A program made the position numbers and the translations under genes. The notes beneath the pieces were generated by a model. The model did not search any database and was not told the origin of the DNA. It saw only the letters and a list, made by a program, of their open reading frames with translations. DNA of 64,000 bases. Source: Paraburkholderia monticola. GTDB lineage: Bacteria; Pseudomonadota; Gammaproteobacteria; Burkholderiales; Burkholderiaceae. The stretch covers positions 427,410 to 491,409 of the forward strand of contig NZ_LRBG01000001.1 of the NCBI RefSeq assembly GCF_001580545.1. The letters are read 5' to 3'. Below are positions 34,898-45,464 of the stretch, in pieces; position 1 is the stretch's first letter, and each line of letters starts with the position of its first letter.

Positions 34898-35003
34898 ATG
34901 TGTGTCGGCGGTTTATCTGGAGCTGATGGCCGGATCAGCAGCAATCAGATAAATACCGCTAGATGGAATGCCCCGTACATGGGCGACAGCCCAAAATCTC
35001 CAC
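34505..35003 (-). repeat. toxin-stem repeat, copy 2 (with leader)
   Basis: About 500 bases corresponding to 38163-38658. It includes the N-terminal stem and ~106 bases upstream of the ATG. Similarity fades toward the tip and stops just upstream of the leader at 35003. Confidence 0.85.
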
Positions 35004-35039
35004 CAACTTCGATGTTGTTTGATTCCTTGATAACGAATC

Positions 35040-35275
35040 AGAACTATCACTGCCTGTCAGAGCCGGGCCACTGGCGCATGCGAACAGGATCAAAGCGGGG
35101 CTCGCGACGAGACACAACGGCTGTATGACATCGACAGCACTAAGACCACCGAGCCCCGGGCTACGCTTGAATTGCTAGAGGAGCAAAGCCAAAAGCGAAT
35201 CGAAGCAGCGCAACGTATCGACAGGTTGCAAGACCAGGTTGCGACGAACGCTGACAAGCGTGTTAAGGAGCCGGC
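35040..35275 (+). pseudogene. possible coding remnant (helical fragment)
   Basis: One frame stays open from about 35040 and, from ~35106, encodes a charged helical stretch (RLYDIDSTKTTEPRATLELL, then QKRIEAAQRIDRLQDQV). It looks like real protein but has no start and runs into the end of the membrane-protein gene on the other strand. Probably a scrap of an older gene. Family unknown. Confidence 0.3.
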
Positions 35276-36040
35276 CTACGCCGATACGCTTTCCGGCGCT
35301 TCCTCATTGATTGTCTTCAGCCGCGATTGCGATTTCAGCAGAAGAGCAAGCTCCACGAGTTCCATCCGATACGTATAGTGCCCTTGCCGTTTTCTCAAAC
35401 CAATTACACCGAGCGCAAGGCCGGCAACCGCGGCCAAGGCAGCAAGAAAGATCGAGTTCACATAGTTCCCGGGTACGGCGCCGAGTTGGAACGTCTTCAA
35501 GAGCCACGACATACCGCCCAAATCCTTGACTTGAGTGAACGCCGCAGCAAGTGCTGTAACGATAGCTACCTCCTTGCCGAAGAAGAGTGCGACGCGAGCG
35601 TCGATGCGCGTGACTTTGACCTTCAAATGGTATTGCACACGTTTGAGTTCCTCCTCGGTGTACTTCATGAGATGCATCGCGTGCTGCTCGTCATGGTCGA
35701 TTTCGTCACTTACGGGGTCGAGGGCATCCTTTTGATTATGTTCTTTCACATGCACATACCAAACGATCAGGCCCGTGATGATTTTGACGCCTACGGCCAC
35801 CAGCGCGAGGAGAGTGCTTAGTAGGCTGCTCACAATGGCGACCACTTGCGAGAACTCCGCCTGATGGAGTTTGAATGAGTAGCCGAAAATGAGCGCCAGC
35901 CCAAGAGATACGCCGCTGACAACCAGCATCCAGTTTGTCGCTTTTTCCACAGCGTGCGCGCACGGTCCCTCTTTCGACTCCGCGCGATATGGTTTGCAGT
36001 CGTTCTTCAGATACTTCAGGATCTCGTTGATTTTTTCCAT
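35276..36040 (-). CDS. hypothetical membrane protein in the toxin island
   Basis: 254 residues. Hydrophobic helices are predicted near 38-55, 66-93, 148-168 and 190-212, separated by a charged cytoplasmic-type segment (KEHNQKDALDPVSDEIDHDEQHAMHL, then a basic helix). No signal peptide. The base composition is lower in G+C than in the core genes. It lies between the ankyrin immunity gene and orphan module 2 on the same strand. Its place would suit an immunity protein against a membrane-acting toxin whose own gene has been lost, but nothing in the sequence proves this. No strong ribosome site precedes the ATG. Confidence 0.55.
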   Translation of the reverse strand: MEKINEILKYLKNDCKPYRAESKEGPCAHAVEKATNWMLVVSGVSLGLALIFGYSFKLHQAEFSQVVAIVSSLLSTLLALVAVGVKIITGLIVWYVHVKEHNQKDALDPVSDEIDHDEQHAMHLMKYTEEELKRVQYHLKVKVTRIDARVALFFGKEVAIVTALAAAFTQVKDLGGMSWLLKTFQLGAVPGNYVNSIFLAALAAVAGLALGVIGLRKRQGHYTYRMELVELALLLKSQSRLKTINEEAPESVSA

Positions 36041-36184
36041 CGTTGATTATGCGAGTTGAGTTTCACGGTAGTTGGACAGCACGTGCATATCGGCTTCGTG
36101 CTGGTGTTTCTTGAGCCTAAGGCTGCTTGAACAAGTACAAGCGATGTAACAGGCGCTGCGTCTCTAGATACATGCCGTGTATCT
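36041..36184. other. short spacer before the integrase scrap
   Basis: Nothing recognisable; this is part of the 399-base stretch without a full gene (36041-36439), which also holds the integrase remnant and a terminator. Confidence 0.4.
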
Positions 36185-36295
36185 GTTGATACGGTCGCGA
36201 ACAAGGTCGAAGCGGCCTATCACCGCACCGACCTGCTGGAACAGCGCCGCCCGATGATGGAGACGTGGGCGAAACATATCCGCACACTAGCCTGA
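36185..36295 (+). pseudogene. C-terminal remnant of a tyrosine-recombinase (P4-type) integrase
   Basis: The last ~37 codons of an integrase: VANKVEAAYHRTDLLEQRR followed by MMETWAKHIRTLA and a stop. The K-V-E-A-A-Y-x-R-x-x-x-x-E-x-R-R-x-M-M-x-x-W pattern is the usual end of P4-type integrases, just after the catalytic Tyr. The catalytic core is missing. It marks an old integration event inside the island. Confidence 0.75.
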
Positions 36296-36399
36296 CTGCG
36301 GCACAAAGCGCACATTCCAGCGTGAACAAACGTTGGCATTTCGTTGGGTCACAGCGAAAGTCTGGGGTTACTCATTGCACATATTTGTGATGGCGAAAC

Positions 36400-36430
36400 C
36401 AAAAAGGGCTACACGGATGTAGCCCTTTCA
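36400..36430 (-). terminator. intrinsic terminator after the ankyrin immunity gene
   Basis: Stem agggctaca / tgtagccct (36405-36413 with 36418-36426), with T5 on the minus-strand side. It lies 10-40 bases past the stop of the ankyrin gene and closes the lipase/immunity pair. Confidence 0.85.
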
Positions 36431-36439
36431 GTTCCTGCT

Positions 36440-37255
36440 TCAAGGCAGCGGAAGCTTGCTGTCATCGAGCCGTCGCGGAGGATTGGCTCCCCAACGTGCT
36501 TTTATCTGTTCCGGACTCTCCGGAGGCCATTTCACACCCATCTTGATGATGCGATCCCGGATTTCGATTAGCTTTTTGTAGGCCGGGGAACTGGGCGCGA
36601 AGGTATTAATGTCATCCCATATTCCTAGTGGGAATGACTCGCCATTAATGTTGTAGGTGTTGGGGTTTGCCCCATGGTCCAGCAAGTAGTCAATTTGATC
36701 TAGTGCTCGGTTTGCCAGCGCTTCATACAGCACTGTATTACGCAACGAATCGCGCCGGTTCACATCTGCGCCTCGTTCCACCAGCAGCCTGAGCGAACCA
36801 GATGTCGACTCCTTTGCAACATCAAAAATTATCGGGGTGCCTTCTGAAATCAAATTAGGATCAACACCACCGTCCAGCATCGCACGCAGGAATTCCGGGT
36901 GCGAGCTGTTGAGCACGACCCCGAGCGGATCGCCAAAATTCGGCACCTCCTGCACGGGATCGGCCCCGGCCCTCACCACCTCCGACGCAACCGCAAGCCG
37001 ATGCGGGTCGCGCTGCAACGCCTCCTGAAACGCAAAAAACAGCATCGTCATGTTCTTGCGCCCGGGCGTGTTCAGGTCCGTCTTCGGTGCCAGTCGCCGG
37101 ACCTGCTCCATGTCACCTCGCTCGATGGCCTGCGCCAGCTCGAGTTGCGGGCCGCTAAAAAAATCAGTGGCGGGAAATTTTTTCATTGCATGAACCACAG
37201 GGGATAGCGCCAGTAACAGCACCGGCACGATAAGAATTCGGCTGAGTGTATTCAT
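36440..37255 (-). CDS. exported ankyrin-repeat protein, candidate immunity to the lipase toxin
   Basis: 271 residues. Signal peptide at the N terminus (ILIVPVLLLALSPVVHA, cleavage near residue 23), then about four ankyrin-type units between 60 and 215 (for example LRLLVERGADVNRRDSLRNT and IDYLLDHGANPNTYN). It begins 14 bases after the stop of the lipase toxin and is followed by a terminator, so the two form a unit. Ankyrin-repeat partners are known for several secreted antibacterial enzymes. Export to the periplasm is what a guard against a lipase attacking from outside the inner membrane would need. The start could also be GTG at 37258. Confidence 0.78.
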   Translation of the reverse strand: MNTLSRILIVPVLLLALSPVVHAMKKFPATDFFSGPQLELAQAIERGDMEQVRRLAPKTDLNTPGRKNMTMLFFAFQEALQRDPHRLAVASEVVRAGADPVQEVPNFGDPLGVVLNSSHPEFLRAMLDGGVDPNLISEGTPIIFDVAKESTSGSLRLLVERGADVNRRDSLRNTVLYEALANRALDQIDYLLDHGANPNTYNINGESFPLGIWDDINTFAPSSPAYKKLIEIRDRIIKMGVKWPPESPEQIKARWGANPPRRLDDSKLPLP

Positions 37256-37269
37256 CACTTTCAGCCCCG

Positions 37270-38553
37270 TTATGACAGCGTTTCAAGTACGGAGATGTCC
37301 TCTGCCTTCTGCTGCTCGATGCCGTCTATTGCCTGCCTGATGAAGTGCCGCGACACGGGCGAGCCGCTGCCGGGAAGGGGATAGGGAGTACCGGCTGCAC
37401 CGGGCAGGGGCGTCCACGTCTGTGCCACGGTCAGAATGTCGCCCTTCACATGGTACGCATTGATGTTCGATGGCGTGACCTGGCCGCCGTAATGCTGGAC
37501 CGTCTTCGGGTGCAGGCCCGCTGCATTGAAGCTCCAGCAGTCCTTCCTGCTGGCGACGGATGCAGCCGAACACAGGCCACCGCCTAGCGAGTGACCCGCA
37601 AGATCAATTGGCGCCTGTGTGCGGCGCATCTTCCATCCAATATCTACGGCTCGCTCATAGTAAGGCGACTCCATATCCACGCTTTGGGTGAAGTTGTTCG
37701 ACCAGTCGGCCAGGCTCGTCATTTCGGTTCCCTTGAAGGCGAGGGTGGGCTTCATGTCGTTGCCGAAGACCGCTGCATCCGGTTCATACACCTGTGCTCC
37801 AAAATTGGAACCCTTGATTTTCAGGTCTTTCGGCTTCAAACCATACTGATCCAGAAAGTCGGTATCCTCGCTGCGGTTCGCCCACCCTTCGGGCACCGGC
37901 CCGGACGGCTCGTAGACATGATCGGAGAGTTTGGCCTTCTCCACCGCGACGTTGTTGCGTGCGAGCCGTTCAGCCGCTGCCCGCACGCGCCCTGACATGG
38001 CCGCATTGCCCGCCGCAATCACCGCCATGCGCGTCTGCCACCGCTGCGCCTTGGTCAGTTCCTGTGGTACCTCGATGCGCGGCGGTATCGCCCTGGCTGC
38101 GCGCGCACCGGCTAACTGGGCTTGCCAGGTGGCCGGATCGTACTGGACGGACCTCGCGACGAGATTCCTCAACGGCGTACTGCTGTAGGGTGATGGAAAC
38201 AGGCTATCGCGCGGGCCTTTGATGGCAAGCCGAACGCCTTTGCGCACGTCGTCGAGAAGTGCTTTGATGATCCACCAGCCATCGGTGTCGGGGCTCCAGT
38301 TTCGCACACCATGAAACCCCAGCACCTTACGATCAATGAGACGCCTGATTAGCGTCAGGTCCTCCTTCCACTTCTCCCGATTCAGTTCGGCAATACCCAG
38401 AAATTCCTGGGTCTCCGCCCTGGCCTTCTGGAGGTCTGCGGCCTTTCCGAGGCACGCCTTGTAGTGCCATTCGTCGCAGATGACATAACAGGCACCCAGC
38501 GGCCTCTGACAGAACAGTTCCACGGAGTGCATCTCAAATATGGACAAGGACAT
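37270..38553 (-). CDS. polymorphic toxin: repeat stem + class 3 lipase-like tip
   Basis: 427 residues and the only intact member of the stem family here. Residues 1-150 are the stem shared with two other loci in the island. Residues ~205-427 are an alpha/beta hydrolase with the nucleophile elbow GHSLGGG (Ser322 in LAGHSLGGGLC). Asp372 in KGDILT and His403 in VSRHFI are in place to complete the triad. The region before the elbow (LAFKGTEMTSLADWSNNF) is like class 3 lipases (DUF2974/Mbeg1-like). No signal peptide, so delivery by a contact-dependent or type VI machine is more likely than Sec. The ATG lacks a ribosome site and a stop lies five codons upstream. The N terminus may therefore be complete, or a leading domain may have been lost. 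Likely target: phospholipids of rival cells. Confidence 0.8.
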   Translation of the reverse strand: MSLSIFEMHSVELFCQRPLGACYVICDEWHYKACLGKAADLQKARAETQEFLGIAELNREKWKEDLTLIRRLIDRKVLGFHGVRNWSPDTDGWWIIKALLDDVRKGVRLAIKGPRDSLFPSPYSSTPLRNLVARSVQYDPATWQAQLAGARAARAIPPRIEVPQELTKAQRWQTRMAVIAAGNAAMSGRVRAAAERLARNNVAVEKAKLSDHVYEPSGPVPEGWANRSEDTDFLDQYGLKPKDLKIKGSNFGAQVYEPDAAVFGNDMKPTLAFKGTEMTSLADWSNNFTQSVDMESPYYERAVDIGWKMRRTQAPIDLAGHSLGGGLCSAASVASRKDCWSFNAAGLHPKTVQHYGGQVTPSNINAYHVKGDILTVAQTWTPLPGAAGTPYPLPGSGSPVSRHFIRQAIDGIEQQKAEDISVLETLS

Positions 38554-38658
38554 ATGTGTGTCGGCGGTTTATCTGGAGTTGCTGCCCGGATCAGCAGCGA
38601 TCAGATAAATACCGCGACACGGAATGTCCGTACATGGGCGACAGCCCAAAATCTCCAC
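38091..38658 (-). repeat. toxin-stem repeat, copy 3 (complete, with leader)
   Basis: Reference copy. 38091-38308 matches copy 1 and 38163-38658 matches copy 2. It includes 105 bases upstream of the ATG, which are about as well conserved as the coding part. Confidence 0.85.
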
Positions 38659-39177
38659 TGCCTTCGATGAAACAGACTAAAAAGCACCCGCACGCACATG
38701 GCGGTTCTTCGCTCCCGCAGTACGAACTGCTAACGGAAAGGACTTGCGCCACCGTCTGCGTCACCTGGGTGAATTCATGCTGGGTGGCGAAGGCGGCGAC
38801 GACGTATTGGGCCGCATCGAACACACGAAGCATTCGCGGGGTGAAATGGACCGGATCGAGACAGAGAGAAGGCAGCGAGGGGTCACCAAGCGATAACCGA
38901 ATGGCATTTATGCCCGCAGATGATCCGCCACCCAACCCAAAGGTTTTCCAGGAGCGCTGTGCATTAGCGAGCCCGGCTGCTTGCGTTGGCTCCACTTCGG
39001 AGCTTGGTGAAGGCGCAAATGCGGACAGGCATCGCCCGCGCGCGAGGCGTCCTCTTTCTGAGGAAACCGGGAACATCGCTCAGAAAAAGGCAGATGCAGG
39101 AAAGGACGAGCGAGTCACATGGCCGGTGACGGACCGTGACGCAGTTGGGCCTATGGCGGGCTCTAAGGTGGGTAAAC
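38554..39177. other. island right part: leader plus unassigned DNA
   Basis: 38554-38658 is the leader conserved with copy 2. The rest holds no gene I can support. A minus-strand frame (38591-39076) and a plus-strand frame ending near 38896 (…RIETERRQRGVTKR) are open, but neither shows a recognisable motif. No copy of the tRNA 3' end was found at the far side of the island. Confidence 0.35.
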
Positions 39178-39202
39178 GAAAAACGGGCCAGAAGGCCCGT
39201 AT
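39178..39202 (-). terminator. intrinsic terminator after tRNA-Ser
   Basis: Stem acgggcc / ggcccgt (39183-39189 with 39194-39200), followed on the minus strand by T5. It lies 13-37 bases past the tRNA 3' end. Confidence 0.85.
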
Positions 39203-39214
39203 TCATTGATGTCC

Positions 39215-39305
39215 TGGCGGAGAGACGGGGATTCGAACCCCGGATAGGCTATTAACCTATACACGCTTTCCAGGCGTGCGACTTAAACCGCTCATCCATC
39301 TCTCC
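39215..39305 (-). tRNA. tRNA-Ser (anticodon GGA)
   Basis: 91 bases including an encoded CCA. The acceptor stem is ggagaga / tctctcc, the anticodon loop ctGGAaa sits in the stem cacgc / gcgtg, and a long variable arm (tataggttaatagcctat) is typical of class II tRNA-Ser. The T arm is ggggttcgaatcccc. It reads UCC and UCU codons. The accessory island lies directly beyond its 3' end, a common integration site for mobile DNA. Confidence 0.95.
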
Positions 39306-39375
39306 GGCGGGGAGCCGAATTATAGCAAACTTCGCGCCGTGCGCCACACCCTAACCCAAACCGCCCGCAAACCCC

Positions 39376-41394
39376 CTACGGATGCCGGATATAGTCGACC
39401 AGCGCCATCGTATAGGCGTCCGCCTTGCGATCGATCAGACTCACCCCGATCGCGACGAGAAACCCCGCCGGCACGCCGAACACGCCCGAACTGATCGGTT
39501 CGATCCCGAACCAGCGCGCGCCCGTAAACCCCGTCATCTGCGTGAAGAACGGATACGTCGACACGATGTAGTAGATGCACACGGCGAGCCCCGCGACCAT
39601 CCCCGCCACCGCACCGAGCCGCGTCGTGCGCTTCCAGAACACGCCGAGCACGAGCGCCGGAAACAGACTCGACGCCGCCAGCGAAAACGCCGCCCCGACC
39701 AGAAACAGAATGTTCCCCGTATTGAGCGACGCCACGTACGACGCGAACAGCGCGACACCCAGCAGCAGAATCTTCGAGATCGTCACGCGCCGCTGGCTCG
39801 ACGCAGTCGGATCGACCATGTGGTAGTACACGTCGTGCGACAACGCGTTCGCGATCGTCAGCAGCAGACCATCGGCGGTCGATAGCGCCGCGGCCAGCGC
39901 CCCCGCCGCGATCAAGCCCGACATCACATACGGCAGCCCCGCGATCTCGGGCGCCGCGAGCACGACCATATCGGGCTGCATCTGGATCTCGCTCCAGCGC
40001 ACGATGCCATCGCCGTTCGTATCGGCGAGGCTGATCAGGCTCGGCTCGACCTTGCGCCATTGCATCAGCCATTGCGGCAGATCGGCGAAGTGATGACCGA
40101 CCAGGTTCGTCAGCATCTCGTACTTGATCATGACGGCGAGCACCGGCACGGTCAGATAGAACAGCGCGACGAAAAAGAGCGTCCAGCCGACCGAGCGGCG
40201 CGCCGACGCGACCGAGGTCGTGGTGTTGTAGCGCGTCAGGATATGCGGCAGGCTCGCCGTACCCAGCGACAGACACAGCAGCAGCGACAGAAAATTACGC
40301 GCATGCGTGCCGCGGTCTTCGTCGCCGACCGCCGGAAACGGTTCGTGCATCGGCACCGGCGCGGTCGCGCGCATCAGCATGTCGTCGCGCTGCTGGCTCC
40401 AGACGATCTGCGCGGCGGCGGCATCGCGCGGAAACTGGTCGAGCGCGCGTTCGCGCTCCTTGATCTCGCGCAACGGACCGTTATGGCGACGCAGATCGCC
40501 GACCTCCTGCGTGAGCCGCTGCTTCTCGTCAACGTACGATTGCGGCAGCGTATCGAGCCGCATCTGCATCAGCGCGGCACGGCGTCGAAAGTCGTCGCGC
40601 ACGCGTTCTTCGAGCGGCGCGTCGCGCACCTGTTTCTCGAGCCCTTCCATGCGCTCCATCAAACGTCCATAGCTGAATTGCGGCACCCAGCCGAGGCCGT
40701 CCTTGTGCGCGATCATCGACACCGGTATCAGCATCGCGAGAATCAGGATGATGTACTGCGCGACCTGAGTCCACGTGACCGCACGCATGCCGCCGAGAAA
40801 CGAGCACACCAGGATGCCCGCGAGTCCGCAGAAAATGCCGACCGCGAAATCGACGCCGATGAAGCGCGTCGCGATCAGCCCGACACCCTGGATCTGCGCG
40901 ACCAGATAGACGAACGAGCACAGGATCGCGGCGAGCGCCGCGATGCCGCGCACCGCGTTGCTCGAATAGCGCGTGCCGAGAAAATCCGGAATCGTGTAGC
41001 GCGCGAGCTTGCGCACATACGGCGCGAGCAGGAACGCGACGAGGCAGTAGCCGCCGGTCCAGCCCATCATGTAGGCGAGGCCGTCGTAGCCGGTCGCGTA
41101 GATCGACCCGGCGAGGCCGATGAACGACGCGGCCGATAGCCAGTCGGCCGCGGTCGCCATGCCATTGAACGCCGACGGCACGCGCCGCCCCGCCACGTAG
41201 TATTCGACCAGATCCGACGTGCGCGACAACACGCCGATCACCGCATAGACCGCGATCGGCACGAACAGGAACACATAGCCGATCCACACGCCGGGACCGG
41301 TGCTGCGCTCGATGCGCCACATCACGTAGATGAACAGCAGGAAGCCGAGCGTATAGAGCGCGTACGAGCGGATCAGCCGATGCGTAAGCTTCAT
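39376..41394 (-). CDS. sodium:solute symporter, VC_2705 family (probable acetate/monocarboxylate uptake)
   Basis: 672-residue permease of the SSS family with ~13 helices. Blocks typical of the family are DLVEYYVAGRRVPSAFNGMATAADWLSAASF near the N terminus and GLIAAGALAAALSTADGLLLTIANALSHDVYYH. A hydrophilic insert of ~130 residues (about 245-380) separates two helices, as in VC_2705-type members. The start at 41394 comes four bases after the stop of the DUF4212 gene, giving an operon pair usual for this group. acs follows upstream on the same strand, so import and activation of acetate or a similar acid is the likely role. Confidence 0.87.
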   Translation of the reverse strand: MKLTHRLIRSYALYTLGFLLFIYVMWRIERSTGPGVWIGYVFLFVPIAVYAVIGVLSRTSDLVEYYVAGRRVPSAFNGMATAADWLSAASFIGLAGSIYATGYDGLAYMMGWTGGYCLVAFLLAPYVRKLARYTIPDFLGTRYSSNAVRGIAALAAILCSFVYLVAQIQGVGLIATRFIGVDFAVGIFCGLAGILVCSFLGGMRAVTWTQVAQYIILILAMLIPVSMIAHKDGLGWVPQFSYGRLMERMEGLEKQVRDAPLEERVRDDFRRRAALMQMRLDTLPQSYVDEKQRLTQEVGDLRRHNGPLREIKERERALDQFPRDAAAAQIVWSQQRDDMLMRATAPVPMHEPFPAVGDEDRGTHARNFLSLLLCLSLGTASLPHILTRYNTTTSVASARRSVGWTLFFVALFYLTVPVLAVMIKYEMLTNLVGHHFADLPQWLMQWRKVEPSLISLADTNGDGIVRWSEIQMQPDMVVLAAPEIAGLPYVMSGLIAAGALAAALSTADGLLLTIANALSHDVYYHMVDPTASSQRRVTISKILLLGVALFASYVASLNTGNILFLVGAAFSLAASSLFPALVLGVFWKRTTRLGAVAGMVAGLAVCIYYIVSTYPFFTQMTGFTGARWFGIEPISSGVFGVPAGFLVAIGVSLIDRKADAYTMALVDYIRHP

Positions 41395-41398
41395 CGGC

Positions 41399-41815
41399 TC
41401 AACGTCCGCGCGCGGCCGGCGCGTTCGTATCGATGTTTGCGCGGCTCGCGGACTCCGCGCCGGGATCGCTTGCGGCATCGCGCTGCGAATCCGCTTCGAA
41501 CGCGCGCTGCAACTGACGATCCGCGCGCTGCATCAGCACGATATAGACGACGATCAACGCGAGGTAGATCAGGATCGCGCCCTGCGCGCCGAAGTAGAAC
41601 GGCAGACTGAAGCCGCCGACGCGCACCCGCGCGAGCGCCGGCGCCAGCAACGGCACGACGAAGGAGACGAAGAAGCCCAGCGTCATCAGCACCGTGATCA
41701 ACACGAGGTTGAAACGCCAGTATTTGCGATGCGCGAGCGCCATCGCTACCGAGACCGGTGGCGGTTCGGGCGCGGGATTCAACGTGGTGCGGGAGGAGAG
41801 GTGCGGCGCGGCCAT
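41399..41815 (-). CDS. DUF4212 small membrane partner of the symporter
   Basis: 138 residues. The block HRKYWRFNLVLITVLMTLGFFVSFVVPLLAPAL and a second helix IYLALIVVYIVLMQRADRQL are the DUF4212 hallmark. The ends are hydrophilic. It always accompanies VC_2705-type symporters. Start uncertain: ATG 41815 or ATG 41743 (MALAHRKYW). Confidence 0.85.
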   Translation of the reverse strand: MAAPHLSSRTTLNPAPEPPPVSVAMALAHRKYWRFNLVLITVLMTLGFFVSFVVPLLAPALARVRVGGFSLPFYFGAQGAILIYLALIVVYIVLMQRADRQLQRAFEADSQRDAASDPGAESASRANIDTNAPAARGR

Positions 41816-41972
41816 GCGCCTATGTATCAAAAAGGCATCGGCGAGGCAATTGGGATTGTCCGCCCGATAGCGTGATGCAGGCCTGCCACTCGAACCACGG
41901 GTCCGCGCGACGCGGCACCAGGCGTGTCGATCGACACACCGCTGCCGCCCGCGCAGACCCGCTTACAGCGCG

Positions 41973-43955
<1,983 letters not shown>

Positions 43956-44379
43956 CGACAACCCCTTGGTGAAGATGAAACGTAAAACCTGTGCCGGCAC
44001 GGATCGCACGCGCCGGTCGTATCCTGTTCGAGCCGCCACGAGCGGCGCTGTCTCCCACCTCGCGATGCCGTCCAACGCGTGCGCGTGCGGCATCGCAACA
44101 ACCTTGCATGCGGGCGATCTGCCAGATCGTATCCCGCGTCAGGCTTAACCATAAGCGCCGCAACTTACCGGCCACTTACGCGCATCGTGTTGATCCGCAA
44201 GCGAAAACCCTTAGATCGCCAATGCCATCGACGCCGCCGCGCGTTGATCAGACGAGACGCGCGCGGCAAAGATCGCGCGGCCTACGCACGTCCTACGCGC
44301 GTTTTGCGCACGCTTTACAGTTACGCTCGCTCGCCCAGCCTCTTACAATGCTAACTGAACTAGCCGTCCGGATTCCAGC
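43956..44379. other. 424-base divergent region between acs and the EamA gene
   Basis: Holds the promoters of both genes. I see no RNA gene, repeat or clear operator. Confidence 0.4.
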
Positions 44380-45282
44380 TTGAATCGCTACGCCCTGCTT
44401 CTCATTACCTCGATGCTGCTGGTCGGCAGCAATGTCGGAATCGGTAAATCCATCGTCGCCTTCGTCCCTGTCCCGCTGTTCGCGCTGCTGCGCTTCGTGA
44501 TCGCGATGGCCGTGCTATGGCCGCTCCTGCGCGTGTCCAAACTGCGCCGCGTCAAACGCGACGAATGGATCAACCTGTTTTTGCAGGCACTATTCGGCAC
44601 CTTCGGCTTCACGCTGCTGATGCTCAACGGCGTCGCGCGCACGAGCGCGGTCGCGGCGGGCGTGATCACGAGCACGATCCCGGCGGTCGTCGCGCTGCTG
44701 TCGTGGCTGATCCTGAAGGAGCGGCCGGATGGCCGCGCGCTCGCGTCGATCGTGCTGGCGATCGTCGGCGTCCTCGTGATCAATGTCGCGCATGTCGAAG
44801 CGGGCGCGAAAGCGGCGGCCGCCACCGGCTCGCTCGCGGGCAACTTCATGGTGCTTGGCGCCGTGTGCTGCGAATCGTTGTACGTCATCCTGTCGCGCCG
44901 TCTCACGCAAACGCTCGCGCCGATCGACATCTGCGCGTACACGCATCTGTTCGGCCTGCTGCTGATGCTGCCGCTCGGCGCCGGCGCGCTCGCGCATTTC
45001 GACTATCGCGCGGTGCCCTCGAGTGTCTGGATGCTGGTGCTGTGGTACGGACTGTCGGCCAGCATCTTCTCGTTCTGGCTGTGGATGAAGGGCATCCGTC
45101 ACGTGCCGGGCAGTCTCGCCGGCGTGTTCAGCGCGGTGCTGCCGGTCGCCGCGGCGCTGTACGGCATCGTGTTCCTCGACGAGCGGCCCACGCTCGCGCA
45201 CGGCATCGCGCTCGCCTGCGTGATCGCCGGCATCGGCCTCGCAAGCATCAAGGCGCGCAACGTGCCGCCGGTCGCATCCTAG
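44380..45282 (+). CDS. EamA-family (DMT) transporter
   Basis: 300 residues, ten predicted helices in two EamA repeats (first ending LLSWLILKERPDGRALASIVLAIVGVLVI, second ending IVFLDERPTLAHGIALACVIAGIGLAS). A drug/metabolite exporter-type permease; substrate unknown. TTG at 44380 is taken as start because it precedes the first helix; the site is weak. Confidence 0.85.
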   Translation: MNRYALLLITSMLLVGSNVGIGKSIVAFVPVPLFALLRFVIAMAVLWPLLRVSKLRRVKRDEWINLFLQALFGTFGFTLLMLNGVARTSAVAAGVITSTIPAVVALLSWLILKERPDGRALASIVLAIVGVLVINVAHVEAGAKAAAATGSLAGNFMVLGAVCCESLYVILSRRLTQTLAPIDICAYTHLFGLLLMLPLGAGALAHFDYRAVPSSVWMLVLWYGLSASIFSFWLWMKGIRHVPGSLAGVFSAVLPVAAALYGIVFLDERPTLAHGIALACVIAGIGLASIKARNVPPVAS

Positions 45283-45464
45283 GGCCTGTTCACGCTCATA
45301 GCGGGTCTGGCGGGCGCACTGCCCGCCGCGAAGCATCGGATCCGGGCGACGCTGTACAATAGCGCGCCTGTCGCGAGTCTCGCCGCCCCTGGTGGCCGCG
45401 CCCCGCACCGCCGTCGGCGGCTGGCCTCGTATTCCGTCACCCGCGCTTCATCTGACCGTTGCCT

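Noticed and set aside
33446..38658. three similar blocks as an insertion sequence
   Set aside because: The blocks contain the toxin stem, differ in length, lack terminal inverted repeats and encode no transposase.
38591..39076. 161-codon minus-strand frame upstream of the lipase toxin
   Set aside because: It ends within the conserved leader, shows no motif, and is in a different frame from the toxin; kept as unassigned DNA.
32376..39305. attachment-site repeat of tRNA-Ser flanking the island
   Set aside because: I compared the tRNA 3' end (tggcggagagacgggg) with the far side near 32.4 kb and found no second copy, so I do not claim att sites.
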